DNA of 10,895 nucleotides from Alphaproteobacteria bacterium (lineage in GTDB: Bacteria; Pseudomonadota; Alphaproteobacteria; Micropepsales; Micropepsaceae): the NCBI GenBank assembly GCA_028869355.1, contig JAGWSK010000192.1, positions 1 through 10,895 of the forward strand, given 5' to 3'. The notes beneath the pieces are model-generated. The model searched no databases. It was not told the origin of the DNA and saw only the letters and a program-made list of their open reading frames with translations. The position numbers were made by a program, and so were the translations under genes. Numbering within the stretch: the first letter of the stretch is position 1; each line of letters begins with the position of its first letter. Shown here one piece after another: positions 1 through 5,250 of the stretch.

Positions 1-167
1 AGGAAGCGCGCACGGCGCTCGCAAGTGCCGCGGGGAGTGTGAAACTGGCGGTATTGCTGCTGAACGGATGCCGACCGGAAGAAGCCAAGGCGCTGCTCGA
101 CCGCAATGACGGGCACTTGCGTGCGGCGTTGGCGGAATTGCGCGCGAACCGCGTGGCGCCGAAGTAG
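1..167 (+). CDS. murQ: N-acetylmuramic acid 6-phosphate etherase MurQ, C-terminal fragment
   Basis: Only the last 54 codons are in the window, read in frame from base 3 to the TAG at 165-167. MurQ cleaves the lactyl ether of MurNAc-6-phosphate to give GlcNAc-6-phosphate in cytoplasmic peptidoglycan recycling. The fragment carries the pattern typical of the family's C-terminus: a segment reading SVKLAVLLLNGC, then PEEAKALLDRNDGHLRAAL, which matches the helical tail in which MurQ proteins end with an EA..LL....G.LR.AL motif. The catalytic SIS domain lies outside the window, so the call rests on this tail alone. A related SIS-domain sugar-phosphate protein is the main alternative. The pirin gene follows 61 bases downstream on the same strand. 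Confidence 0.62.
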   Translation, partial: EARTALASAAGSVKLAVLLLNGCRPEEAKALLDRNDGHLRAALAELRANRVAPK

Positions 168-200
168 GGCTTTTTCCCGGCCAATCCGTCACCATATTTT

Positions 201-227
201 GTTTTGCGCAACCACCGAAAGCAAAAC
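201..227 (+). repeat. Inverted repeat just upstream of the pirin start
   Basis: GTTTTGC (201-207) and GCAAAAC (221-227) are perfect 7-bp inverted arms around a 13-base spacer, and the right arm ends 1 base before the ATG at 229. The site could be a repressor or LysR-type operator, or an RNA hairpin that masks the start. There is no good Shine-Dalgarno sequence here. Function is inferred only. Confidence 0.35.
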
Positions 228-228
228 C

Positions 229-1146
229 ATGGCAGAATCCAGTATCCTTGAACGCGTCCAGTCGCAAACCATTGGCCTTCCCGAATTGAAGCCGGTGGCT
301 GCGGTTCAAAAACCGCCGGCGGGACATTGGGTTGGCGACGGCTTTCCGGTGCGCACGATCTTTGCCTATGACAATGCCGCGCCGGTCAGCCCCTTCCTGC
401 TGATGGATTATGCCGGACCGCACCAGTTCTCTCCGGCGGAACAGCGCCGCGGCGTGGGTGAACATCCGCATCGCGGATTTGAGACCGTCACCATTGTCTA
501 TAGCGGCGAAGTCGACCATCGCGATTCCGGCGGTGGCGGCGGCCGCATCGGTCCGGGTGACGTGCAATGGATGACGGCCGGGTCCGGCGTCGTGCACGAG
601 GAAATGCATTCTGATGATTACACGCGCCGCGGCGGTGCGTTCGAAGCAATTCAGCTTTGGGTGAATTTGCCGAAGCGGCTGAAGATGACGGCACCACGCT
701 ACCAGACCCTGCGCGCGGCAGGCATTCCTGTCGTCAGTTTGCCGGAAGACGCAGGGTCGGCACGCGTGATTGCCGGCGAATTCGGCGGCGCCAAAGGCCC
801 GGCAGAGACTTTTACGCCCATGGCAGTTTGGGAGATCAGTCTGAAGGCGGGACGCGGTGCAATCGTGCCGGTCACGGCGGGCGATAATGTTTCGCTGTTC
901 GTGCTGCGCGGAGAGGCCCGGATCAATGGCCGCACACCAGCGAAGCATGCGGAGTTCGTCCAATTCGGCAGTGGCGGCGAAGTGATCCGGCTGGACGCAG
1001 ACAGTGACGCGCTGGTCCTGGTGCTCAGCGGCGAACCGATCAACGAGCCGGTGTTCGGCTATGGTCCTTTCGTCATGAATACGGAAGACGAAATCCGCGC
1101 GGCAATCTCCGACTATCGCAGCGGCCGCATGGGCCATCTGGGCTAG
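229..1146 (+). CDS. Pirin family protein (cupin-fold, metal-binding)
   Basis: A 305-residue bicupin protein of the pirin family. The N-terminal cupin has the signature HPHRGFET, giving His79 and His81, and further on HEE, giving His123 and Glu125. These correspond to the three-His one-Glu iron site of characterised pirins. A second, non-metal cupin half (about residues 180-300) includes the segment PIDEPVFGYGPFV-like near the end, here INEPVFGYGPFVMN. Family members include quercetin 2,3-dioxygenases (E. coli YhhW) and regulatory or stress-linked proteins; substrate cannot be read from sequence. The ATG at 229 is chosen because homology begins there, and the upstream in-frame ATG at 106 lies inside murQ and gives arginine-rich, non-homologous sequence. 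The start lacks a clear ribosome-binding site. The gene converges on the HdeD-like gene. Confidence 0.9.
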   Translation: MAESSILERVQSQTIGLPELKPVAAVQKPPAGHWVGDGFPVRTIFAYDNAAPVSPFLLMDYAGPHQFSPAEQRRGVGEHPHRGFETVTIVYSGEVDHRDSGGGGGRIGPGDVQWMTAGSGVVHEEMHSDDYTRRGGAFEAIQLWVNLPKRLKMTAPRYQTLRAAGIPVVSLPEDAGSARVIAGEFGGAKGPAETFTPMAVWEISLKAGRGAIVPVTAGDNVSLFVLRGEARINGRTPAKHAEFVQFGSGGEVIRLDADSDALVLVLSGEPINEPVFGYGPFVMNTEDEIRAAISDYRSGRMGHLG

Positions 1147-1147
1147 G

Positions 1148-1296
1148 AGCGAGAAACGAGGAACGAGGAACGAGAAATGGCTGAACGTCGCTTCGGGGCC
1201 CCACGCGCGAATCAGAAATTGCCGAAGGCAATTTCTGCGCGTGGATGCGACCGGCGAGTTTCGAGTAATCTCTCTTCTCGATCCTCGTTTCTCGCT
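1148..1296. repeat. Nested palindromic element between convergent stop codons
   Basis: Outer arms at 1148-1167 and 1277-1296 are inverted copies of AGCGAGAAACGAGGAACGAG with 19 of 20 bases matching. The left arm is embedded in short tandem CGAGGAA-like units that run to about 1177. Inside lie GTCGC (1187-1191) against GCGAC (1247-1251), CCACGCGC (1201-1208) against GCGCGTGG (1237-1244), and AGAAATTGCC (1214-1223) against GGCAATTTCT (1227-1236) around the loop GAA. Bases 1209-1213 form a bulge. The element fills the gap between the pirin TAG (1144-1146) and the hdeD TAG (1295-1297). It could be a REP/MITE-like repeat or a bidirectional transcription end. There is no T-tract typical of an intrinsic terminator, and no second copy is in this window. 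Confidence 0.75.
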
Positions 1297-1864
1297 ACTG
1301 CGCTTTGGCGGCGAAGGCCATTCCAACCAGCGATGACCCGCCGAAGATAAAGTCGATTCCGATGATCAGGCCGAGCGCCCAGAATGCGGCGACCGGCAGC
1401 AGCCAGATGATGATTCCGGCCATGATCAGGTCGATGATGCCGTTGGTGAACAGCCATCCCCAGCCACGCGTCATGTGTCCGCGGTGGCTGAGGGCAAACG
1501 CCATGCATGCGATGCCCTCAAGGACGAGATAGGCGGCAAGCACGACGGTCAGCGACAACACGCCGGCGAATGGCCAGCCAATCAGCAGAAAACCGGCGAC
1601 GATGGTGACGATGGCCGACAACAATGCCCACCAGAATCCCGGTGCCCTTGGGCGGCTCAGGGCGGTGATTGCGCCGACGATGCCTCCGATCAGGAATAGC
1701 CAGCCGAGGAAGATCGCAACGGCGAGACTGGCGACCACCGGAACGAGCACGGCGCCGATACCGAGCAGGATCAGGACGATGCCTTCGATCAGGAACATCC
1801 GCCAATGATCGCGGATGTTCTGCGGCAGGATCACGCGCCGGGAAGGATCGGGAATTTCGACCAT
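1295..1864 (-). CDS. HdeD/DUF308 family six-helix membrane protein
   Basis: A 189-residue integral inner-membrane protein with six hydrophobic segments. They lie at roughly residues 23-45, 48-70, 80-100, 104-127, 137-158 and 162-185, separated by short basic or polar loops. The length, the three repeated helix pairs with glycine-rich ends (LLGIGAVLVP, FLIGGIVGAI, IDFIFGGSSLVG) and the short polar N-terminus match the HdeD/DUF308 family. E. coli HdeD of this family is linked to acid resistance at high cell density; a role here is not shown. The ATG at 1864 is preferred because a GAGAGA stretch lies a few bases upstream. A TTG one codon earlier (1867) is possible. The gene is divergent from the cytochrome gene and convergent with pirin. 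Confidence 0.85.
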   Translation of the reverse strand: MVEIPDPSRRVILPQNIRDHWRMFLIEGIVLILLGIGAVLVPVVASLAVAIFLGWLFLIGGIVGAITALSRPRAPGFWWALLSAIVTIVAGFLLIGWPFAGVLSLTVVLAAYLVLEGIACMAFALSHRGHMTRGWGWLFTNGIIDLIMAGIIIWLLPVAAFWALGLIIGIDFIFGGSSLVGMAFAAKAQ

Positions 1865-1888
1865 CAATGTCTCTCGCGTGGAATGTGA

Positions 1889-1916
1889 TTGCGAAGCGGA
1901 TTGGCCGCGCTATTCT
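1889..1916 (+). promoter_or_regulatory. Candidate sigma-70 promoter for the cytochrome/exporter pair
   Basis: TTGCGA (1889-1894) and TATTCT (1911-1916) are separated by 16 bases. Each hexamer matches four of six consensus positions. They lie in the 98-base gap between divergent genes and would give a leader of about 40 bases to the ATG at 1963. This is a pattern match only. Confidence 0.35.
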
Positions 1917-1962
1917 ACACGGCGGGTGTGGAGGTTGCAGCATCCGCCTGGGGGGTGAGGAC

Positions 1963-2913
1963 ATGAAACTTCGCGTACTGTTCGCCACGATCATCGCCGC
2001 GGCGCTCGGCGCTTCGGCACATGCGCAGACCGATAGCGATGCGTGGCCAAATCCCGAACCGCAAAAGCTGCCTGCCGGCGCCCTCAAATCCACTGTGCTG
2101 TACGGCCAAAAGCTGTTCGATGAAACCTACGCGGTGATCGGACCGCAAGTCGCAGATCCGTCCATGCGCTATTCCGGCAACAATCTGTCCTGCGAAAGCT
2201 GTCATTTGCAGAACGGGACGCAGCGCTTCGCGATTCCAATGATCGGGGTGTACGGACTATTTCCCCAATATATCGCCCGCGAAAACGAAGTGCGTACACT
2301 GGAGGAGCGGATCGAGGGCTGTATGGAGCGCAGCATGAACGGGCGCGTCATTCCGGCCGGCGGCAAGGAAATGAAGGCGCTGGTGGCATATATCCAGTTT
2401 CTCAGCACCGGAGTGCCGGTCGGAAAACCGGTGCAGGGCAGGGGGTCACCGAACCTGCCGCTGCTCGCGCGGGCCGCGGATCCGGCGCACGGCGCCGAAG
2501 TGTACCGGACCAACTGCGCCGCCTGTCATCAGGCGGACGGTCAGGGAAAACGCAACGGCGCACCGGGCGACACGAAAGGCTATCAATATCCGCCGCTATG
2601 GGGCCCCGACAGCTTCAATGATGGTGCCGGCATGCACCGGCTGATCACCTCTGCCAGTTTTATCCATGCGAATATGCCGTTCGGGACGCATTACAACGCG
2701 CCGGTTCTCTCGGCCGAGGACGCGTGGGATGTGGCCGCCTATATCAACAGCCAGCCACGACCGCATCGCGATCATCTCGATCAGGATTACCCGGATCGGG
2801 CGCGCAAACCTGTGGATGCGCCGTTTCCGCCCTTTGCCGACAATTTCCCGCTGCAACAGCACGTGCTGGGGCCGTTCCGCCCGATCATAGACGCCCAGGC
2901 AGCCACGCATTGA
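1963..2913 (+). CDS. tsdA: TsdA-type diheme cytochrome c (thiosulfate dehydrogenase / tetrathionate reductase family)
   Basis: A 316-residue exported cytochrome. A signal peptide (residues 1-21, AHA cleavage) precedes two class I cytochrome c domains. The heme sites are CESCH at 77-81 and CAACH at 185-189. In the first domain, GVYGLFPQYIARENEVRTLEERIEGCMERSMNG follows the pattern of TsdA proteins, written here in two parts: FPQYIARENEVRTLEER and IEGCMERSMNG. Cys120 is placed like the cysteine that ligates the catalytic heme in TsdA. Met238, in HANMPFGTHY, is the likely second-heme ligand. TsdA joins two thiosulfates to tetrathionate in the periplasm or runs the reverse. The ATG at 1963 follows GGGGGTGAGGAC and starts the signal peptide; longer upstream frames are not homologous. 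The stop overlaps the exporter start. The diheme fold is certain; the substrate is inferred. Confidence 0.82.
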   Translation: MKLRVLFATIIAAALGASAHAQTDSDAWPNPEPQKLPAGALKSTVLYGQKLFDETYAVIGPQVADPSMRYSGNNLSCESCHLQNGTQRFAIPMIGVYGLFPQYIARENEVRTLEERIEGCMERSMNGRVIPAGGKEMKALVAYIQFLSTGVPVGKPVQGRGSPNLPLLARAADPAHGAEVYRTNCAACHQADGQGKRNGAPGDTKGYQYPPLWGPDSFNDGAGMHRLITSASFIHANMPFGTHYNAPVLSAEDAWDVAAYINSQPRPHRDHLDQDYPDRARKPVDAPFPPFADNFPLQQHVLGPFRPIIDAQAATH

Positions 2914-3692
2914 TCCTCACCGACACCGCAGCGGTTCTGTCCGGAGCGGCCGTTGGATTTTCGCTCGGCGTGATCGGCGGCGGGGGATCAATCCTCGCGG
3001 TGCCCCTATTGCTTTACGTTGTCAACGTTAAGGACCCGCATGTTGCGATTGGCACCAGTGCGCTTGCAGTGAGCGTCAATGCTTTCGTCAATCTCGCCGG
3101 CCATTGGCGCGCCGGTACGGTGCACTGGCCCTCGGCAGTCCTGTTTGGGCTGGTAGGAGTAATTGGCGCGGTGGCGGGATCATCCGCGGGAAAGGCAGTG
3201 GACGGACAGAAGCTGCTGGCATTATTTGCGATTGTCATGATCGCAGCAGGAATCGCGATGCTGCGGCCGCGGAGTACCGGTCATTGGCGATTGGGACCGC
3301 TCGACCGGACGCGAATTATGCGGGTTGCCGCGTTTGGCGGGGCCACCGGCTTTGCCTCGGGCTTTTTCGGGATTGGCGGCGGTTTTCTGATCGTGCCTGG
3401 CCTTGTCCTCGCCACCGGCATGCCGATTTTAAACGCGGTCGGTAGCTCATTGTTTTCAGTGGCGATTTTCGGTTTGGCGACGGCAGCGAACTACGCTCTT
3501 TCAGGATTTGTTGCCGGGACCGTGGCAGCAGAATTCATTGCCGGCGGGGTCGCAGGCGGATGGGTTGGAACCAGAGCTGCGGTGAAGCTGGCGCCCAAAA
3601 AGCGAGCGCTATCAACCATATTTGCGGCAGTCATATTCACCGTCGCCGCATATATATTGGTCATGTCCGCCACATCTATGGGTCTTGATTAA
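2910..3692 (+). CDS. TauE/SafE family anion exporter (predicted sulfite/sulfonate permease)
   Basis: A 260-residue multi-helix inner-membrane protein with the internal duplication of the TauE/SafE family. The first half holds the glycine-rich turn GVIGGGGSILAVPLL, and the second half holds FFGIGGGFLIVPGLVLATGM followed by NAVGSSLFSV. Family members export sulfite, sulfoacetate or related anions. The most likely start is the TTG at 2910-2912, which overlaps the TGA of the cytochrome (TTGA) and gives the full first helix and the usual family length of about 250-260. A later GTG at 2970 would remove that helix. The stop/start overlap points to translational coupling. It may therefore move a sulfur oxyanion made or consumed by the neighbouring cytochrome. 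Family assignment is firm; substrate is inferred. Confidence 0.85.
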   Translation: MILTDTAAVLSGAAVGFSLGVIGGGGSILAVPLLLYVVNVKDPHVAIGTSALAVSVNAFVNLAGHWRAGTVHWPSAVLFGLVGVIGAVAGSSAGKAVDGQKLLALFAIVMIAAGIAMLRPRSTGHWRLGPLDRTRIMRVAAFGGATGFASGFFGIGGGFLIVPGLVLATGMPILNAVGSSLFSVAIFGLATAANYALSGFVAGTVAAEFIAGGVAGGWVGTRAAVKLAPKKRALSTIFAAVIFTVAAYILVMSATSMGLD

Positions 3693-4039
3693 ATCACCTC
3701 CAAATCTTGTTTTGCCGGTCCCCGAACCTACATCTGGGATGATGCGAGCGGTGCCTGCGGGGCCGTTCGTCCGCGCCGGCACGGTGTTCGCAGCCGGCAA
3801 AGCCGCCCAAACGGAGGGGCTTAAAATGTTTGTAATGCTGGAAAGCTCAGCGGTCCGGATCACGCCGGTCTCCGTTCTCGAAAATCAGTGTTCTGAAATT
3901 CCACAGAAATTCGGCCTATCGCAAGCCAGAGCGGAAAACTTGGAGCATCCGCGCCGCAAAAGCGTTTTACCTAAGGCAGCGTTCGTTCAGCACAGGTTCA
4001 CCGCTCGATGCCAGAATGCGAAGTAGAAGGAGGCCTGTC
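3693..4039. other. 347-base stretch without a recognised gene
   Basis: This gap lies between the exporter stop and the DUF1150 start. No family-recognisable protein, RNA gene or clear intrinsic terminator is visible. It contains one possible small ORF (3826-4026). A weak promoter-like pair, TTGTTT at 3707-3712 and TACATC at 3729-3734, is too poor to call. Other open frames here run antisense through the exporter gene and look like shadows. Confidence 0.6.
3826..4026 (+). CDS. Possible small protein of 66 residues, unrecognised
   Basis: An ATG at 3826 is preceded by GGAGGGG (3813-3819) with a 6-base spacer, a strong ribosome-binding site in a region otherwise without one. The frame runs to a TAG at 4024-4026 and ends 13 bases before the DUF1150 ATG. 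The predicted protein begins MFVMLESSAVRITPVSVLEN and becomes basic toward the end (several Arg and Lys, final QNAK). It has two cysteines (one at about residue 22, one near the C-terminus), no membrane segment and no signal peptide. I do not recognise a family. It could be a genuine small protein, a leader ORF coupled to DUF1150, or a chance ORF in GC-rich DNA. Confidence 0.3.
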   Translation: MFVMLESSAVRITPVSVLENQCSEIPQKFGLSQARAENLEHPRRKSVLPKAAFVQHRFTARCQNAK

Positions 4040-4327
4040 ATGAGACGCGAAGAAGAAATTTTCGACGACGAAGATGACGATGAGTCTCTGTCTCTGGATG
4101 ATGGCCCGGTCTTCGAAGGCGCTCGGCTGGCTTACATCAAACCGATCAATCTCGAAGAGGCCCGTGCAATGGGACTCGTGATTCCGTCGGAAATCAAGCT
4201 GCCCCGCAACGTCAAACTCTATGCGCTGCACGCGGCAGACGGCACGACGCTCGGGATCACCGACAATTGGGCCGCGGCCTACAGTGCGGCGGTGCAGAAC
4301 AACTTCGTACCGCTAAGCGTGCACTGA
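4040..4327 (+). CDS. DUF1150 family protein
   Basis: A 95-residue soluble protein. It starts with a very acidic stretch (residues 4-21, rich in Asp and Glu), followed by a compact domain with the patterns AYIKPINLEEARAMG, LYALHAADGTTLGITDNW and AAYSAAVQNNFVPLSVH. This matches the DUF1150 family found in alphaproteobacteria. The last part, telling the protein to be 'short of an opinion' with AADG...IT..W..A...A..N...P.SVH, is the most diagnostic. No biochemical function is known to me; in many relatives the gene sits beside a small heat-shock (Hsp20) gene, which is absent here. The ATG at 4040 has an excellent AGAAGGAGG ribosome-binding site 6 bases upstream, so the in-frame ATG at 4016 is rejected. 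It converges on ptsN with 13 bases between stop codons. Confidence 0.85.
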   Translation: MRREEEIFDDEDDDESLSLDDGPVFEGARLAYIKPINLEEARAMGLVIPSEIKLPRNVKLYALHAADGTTLGITDNWAAAYSAAVQNNFVPLSVH

Positions 4328-4340
4328 CTTTTCGCCGGCG

Positions 4341-4829
4341 TCACGCCGCCTGGGCTGCCGTGGGCTCAGTGAGAAGCGCGTACAAAGTGGCGGATTGGGG
4401 AGCCGCCCTCAGTTTTTCGCAAACTGCCTGATTGCGCAGCAGTCTCGACACCCGGGCCAGCGCCTTGAGGTGATCGGCTCCCGCATCCTGGGGCGCCAGA
4501 AGCAGAAAAACCAGATCGACCGGCTGGTCATCCATTGAGTCGAAATCGATCGGATGGTCAAGCTGCGCGAACAAGCCGGTCATCTTGTGGATGCCTGCAA
4601 TGCGGCCATGGGGGATCGCGATGCCCTGACCCATGCCGGTTGAGCCGAGCTTTTCCCGCTCCATGAGCGTTTCCAGGATTCGCCGCTCCGGGATGCGCGT
4701 CAGCAGCCCGGCTTTCTGCGCCATTTCCTGCAGCACCTGTTTTTTATTTGCGGCTTTCAGATGCGCCAATACGGCATCCGGAGAAAGCAGATCGGCAATT
4801 TCCATGTTTACCCGTGTTGTCTCGGTCAC
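4341..4829 (-). CDS. ptsN: PTS IIA-like nitrogen-regulatory protein PtsN (EIIA-Ntr)
   Basis: EIIA-Ntr receives phosphate from EI-Ntr (PtsP) through NPr. It acts as a cytoplasmic regulator of nitrogen, potassium and envelope-stress responses rather than as a sugar transporter. The protein has one EIIA type-2 domain. Its phosphorylation site is the histidine in GIAIPHGR (His74 from the GTG start, His66 from the internal ATG), after REKLGSTGMGQG, and DLVFLLLAP and DHLKALARVSRLL are typical downstream motifs. Two starts are possible. The GTG at 4829 overlaps the hpf TGA (GTGA) and gives 162 residues. The ATG at 4805 gives 154, nearer the usual family length. Neither has a strong ribosome-binding site, so coupling from hpf is likely. 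It is the last gene of the kdsD-to-ptsN block. Confidence 0.93.
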   Translation of the reverse strand: MTETTRVNMEIADLLSPDAVLAHLKAANKKQVLQEMAQKAGLLTRIPERRILETLMEREKLGSTGMGQGIAIPHGRIAGIHKMTGLFAQLDHPIDFDSMDDQPVDLVFLLLAPQDAGADHLKALARVSRLLRNQAVCEKLRAAPQSATLYALLTEPTAAQAA

Positions 4830-5155
4830 GCCGGGAAAGTCAGAGACGAACCGCGCTCGTGATGATTTTTCAACCGTCTTCTGTAACGTCTGACCCGCTT
4901 TTCCAGATGATCCAGGGCCACGTCAAAAGCTCTGTGTGCGTCGGTAGCGGACGCATGTGCATGCAACAACGCGCCCGAACTGAGATGCACCATGCAATCG
5001 GCCCGGAAGCCCTTGCGCTCCTTCATGAAGCTCACATTCGCTTGCGCGGGGCGGTCAAAGTGCTTGAGGATCGCAGCGGAAAGTCTGACGCGCACATGCT
5101 GGGGCAACGCTTCGCCAATTTCGATCTGCTTTCCAGTAACACGTATGTTCATCAT
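4826..5155 (-). CDS. hpf: Ribosome hibernation promoting factor, short form
   Basis: The protein belongs to the HPF/RaiA (sigma-54 modulation) family, which binds the 30S decoding region and silences ribosomes in stationary phase. The single S30AE-type domain spans about residues 3-100. It contains IRVTGKQIEIGEALPQHV at the start and a basic run EKRVRRYRRRLKNHH near the end, as in family members. At 109 residues it stops directly after this domain. Alphaproteobacterial relatives are usually near 190-200 residues with a C-terminal dimerisation domain, which is missing here; ptsN begins at once (GTGA overlap), leaving no room for it. Start codons ATGATG at 5155/5152 are both possible, with GGGGAAG a few bases upstream. 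Placement between rpoN and ptsN is the classical arrangement. Confidence 0.92.
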   Translation of the reverse strand: MMNIRVTGKQIEIGEALPQHVRVRLSAAILKHFDRPAQANVSFMKERKGFRADCMVHLSSGALLHAHASATDAHRAFDVALDHLEKRVRRYRRRLKNHHERGSSLTFPA

Positions 5156-5176
5156 GTTCGGACTTCCCCATCAATC

Positions 5177-5215
5177 CGGCCGTTTGGCCGATCGTCCGAA
5201 AAGGGCGCGGACGAT
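5177..5215 (-). promoter_or_regulatory. Tandem hairpins between rpoN and hpf
   Basis: On the plus strand ATCGTCCG (5191-5198) and CGGACGAT (5208-5215) are perfect 8-bp inverted arms around a 9-base loop. Immediately beside them CGGCC (5177-5181) and GGCCG (5186-5190) form a second 5-bp hairpin. Both lie in the 95-base gap and would be in the 5' leader of hpf. There is no T-tract, so they are better seen as an RNA-processing, attenuation or stabilising structure than as a full terminator. Confidence 0.45.
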
Positions 5216-5250
5216 AGGTCTGGGCCGGGAACGTGTCAACGGAGTTGGGG

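Noticed and set aside
106..228. N-terminal extension of the pirin ORF from an ATG at 106
   Set aside because: It overlaps the murQ end and encodes arginine-rich sequence without pirin similarity; the ATG at 229 fits the family start.
1669..1962. Upstream extension of the cytochrome frame
   Set aside because: It runs antisense through the hdeD gene and would place the signal peptide internally; the ATG at 1963 has a good ribosome-binding site.
4336..4348. CGGCG-TCA-CGCCG hairpin between DUF1150 and ptsN as a terminator
   Set aside because: The stem is only 5 bp, lies partly inside the ptsN coding end and has no T-tract on either strand.
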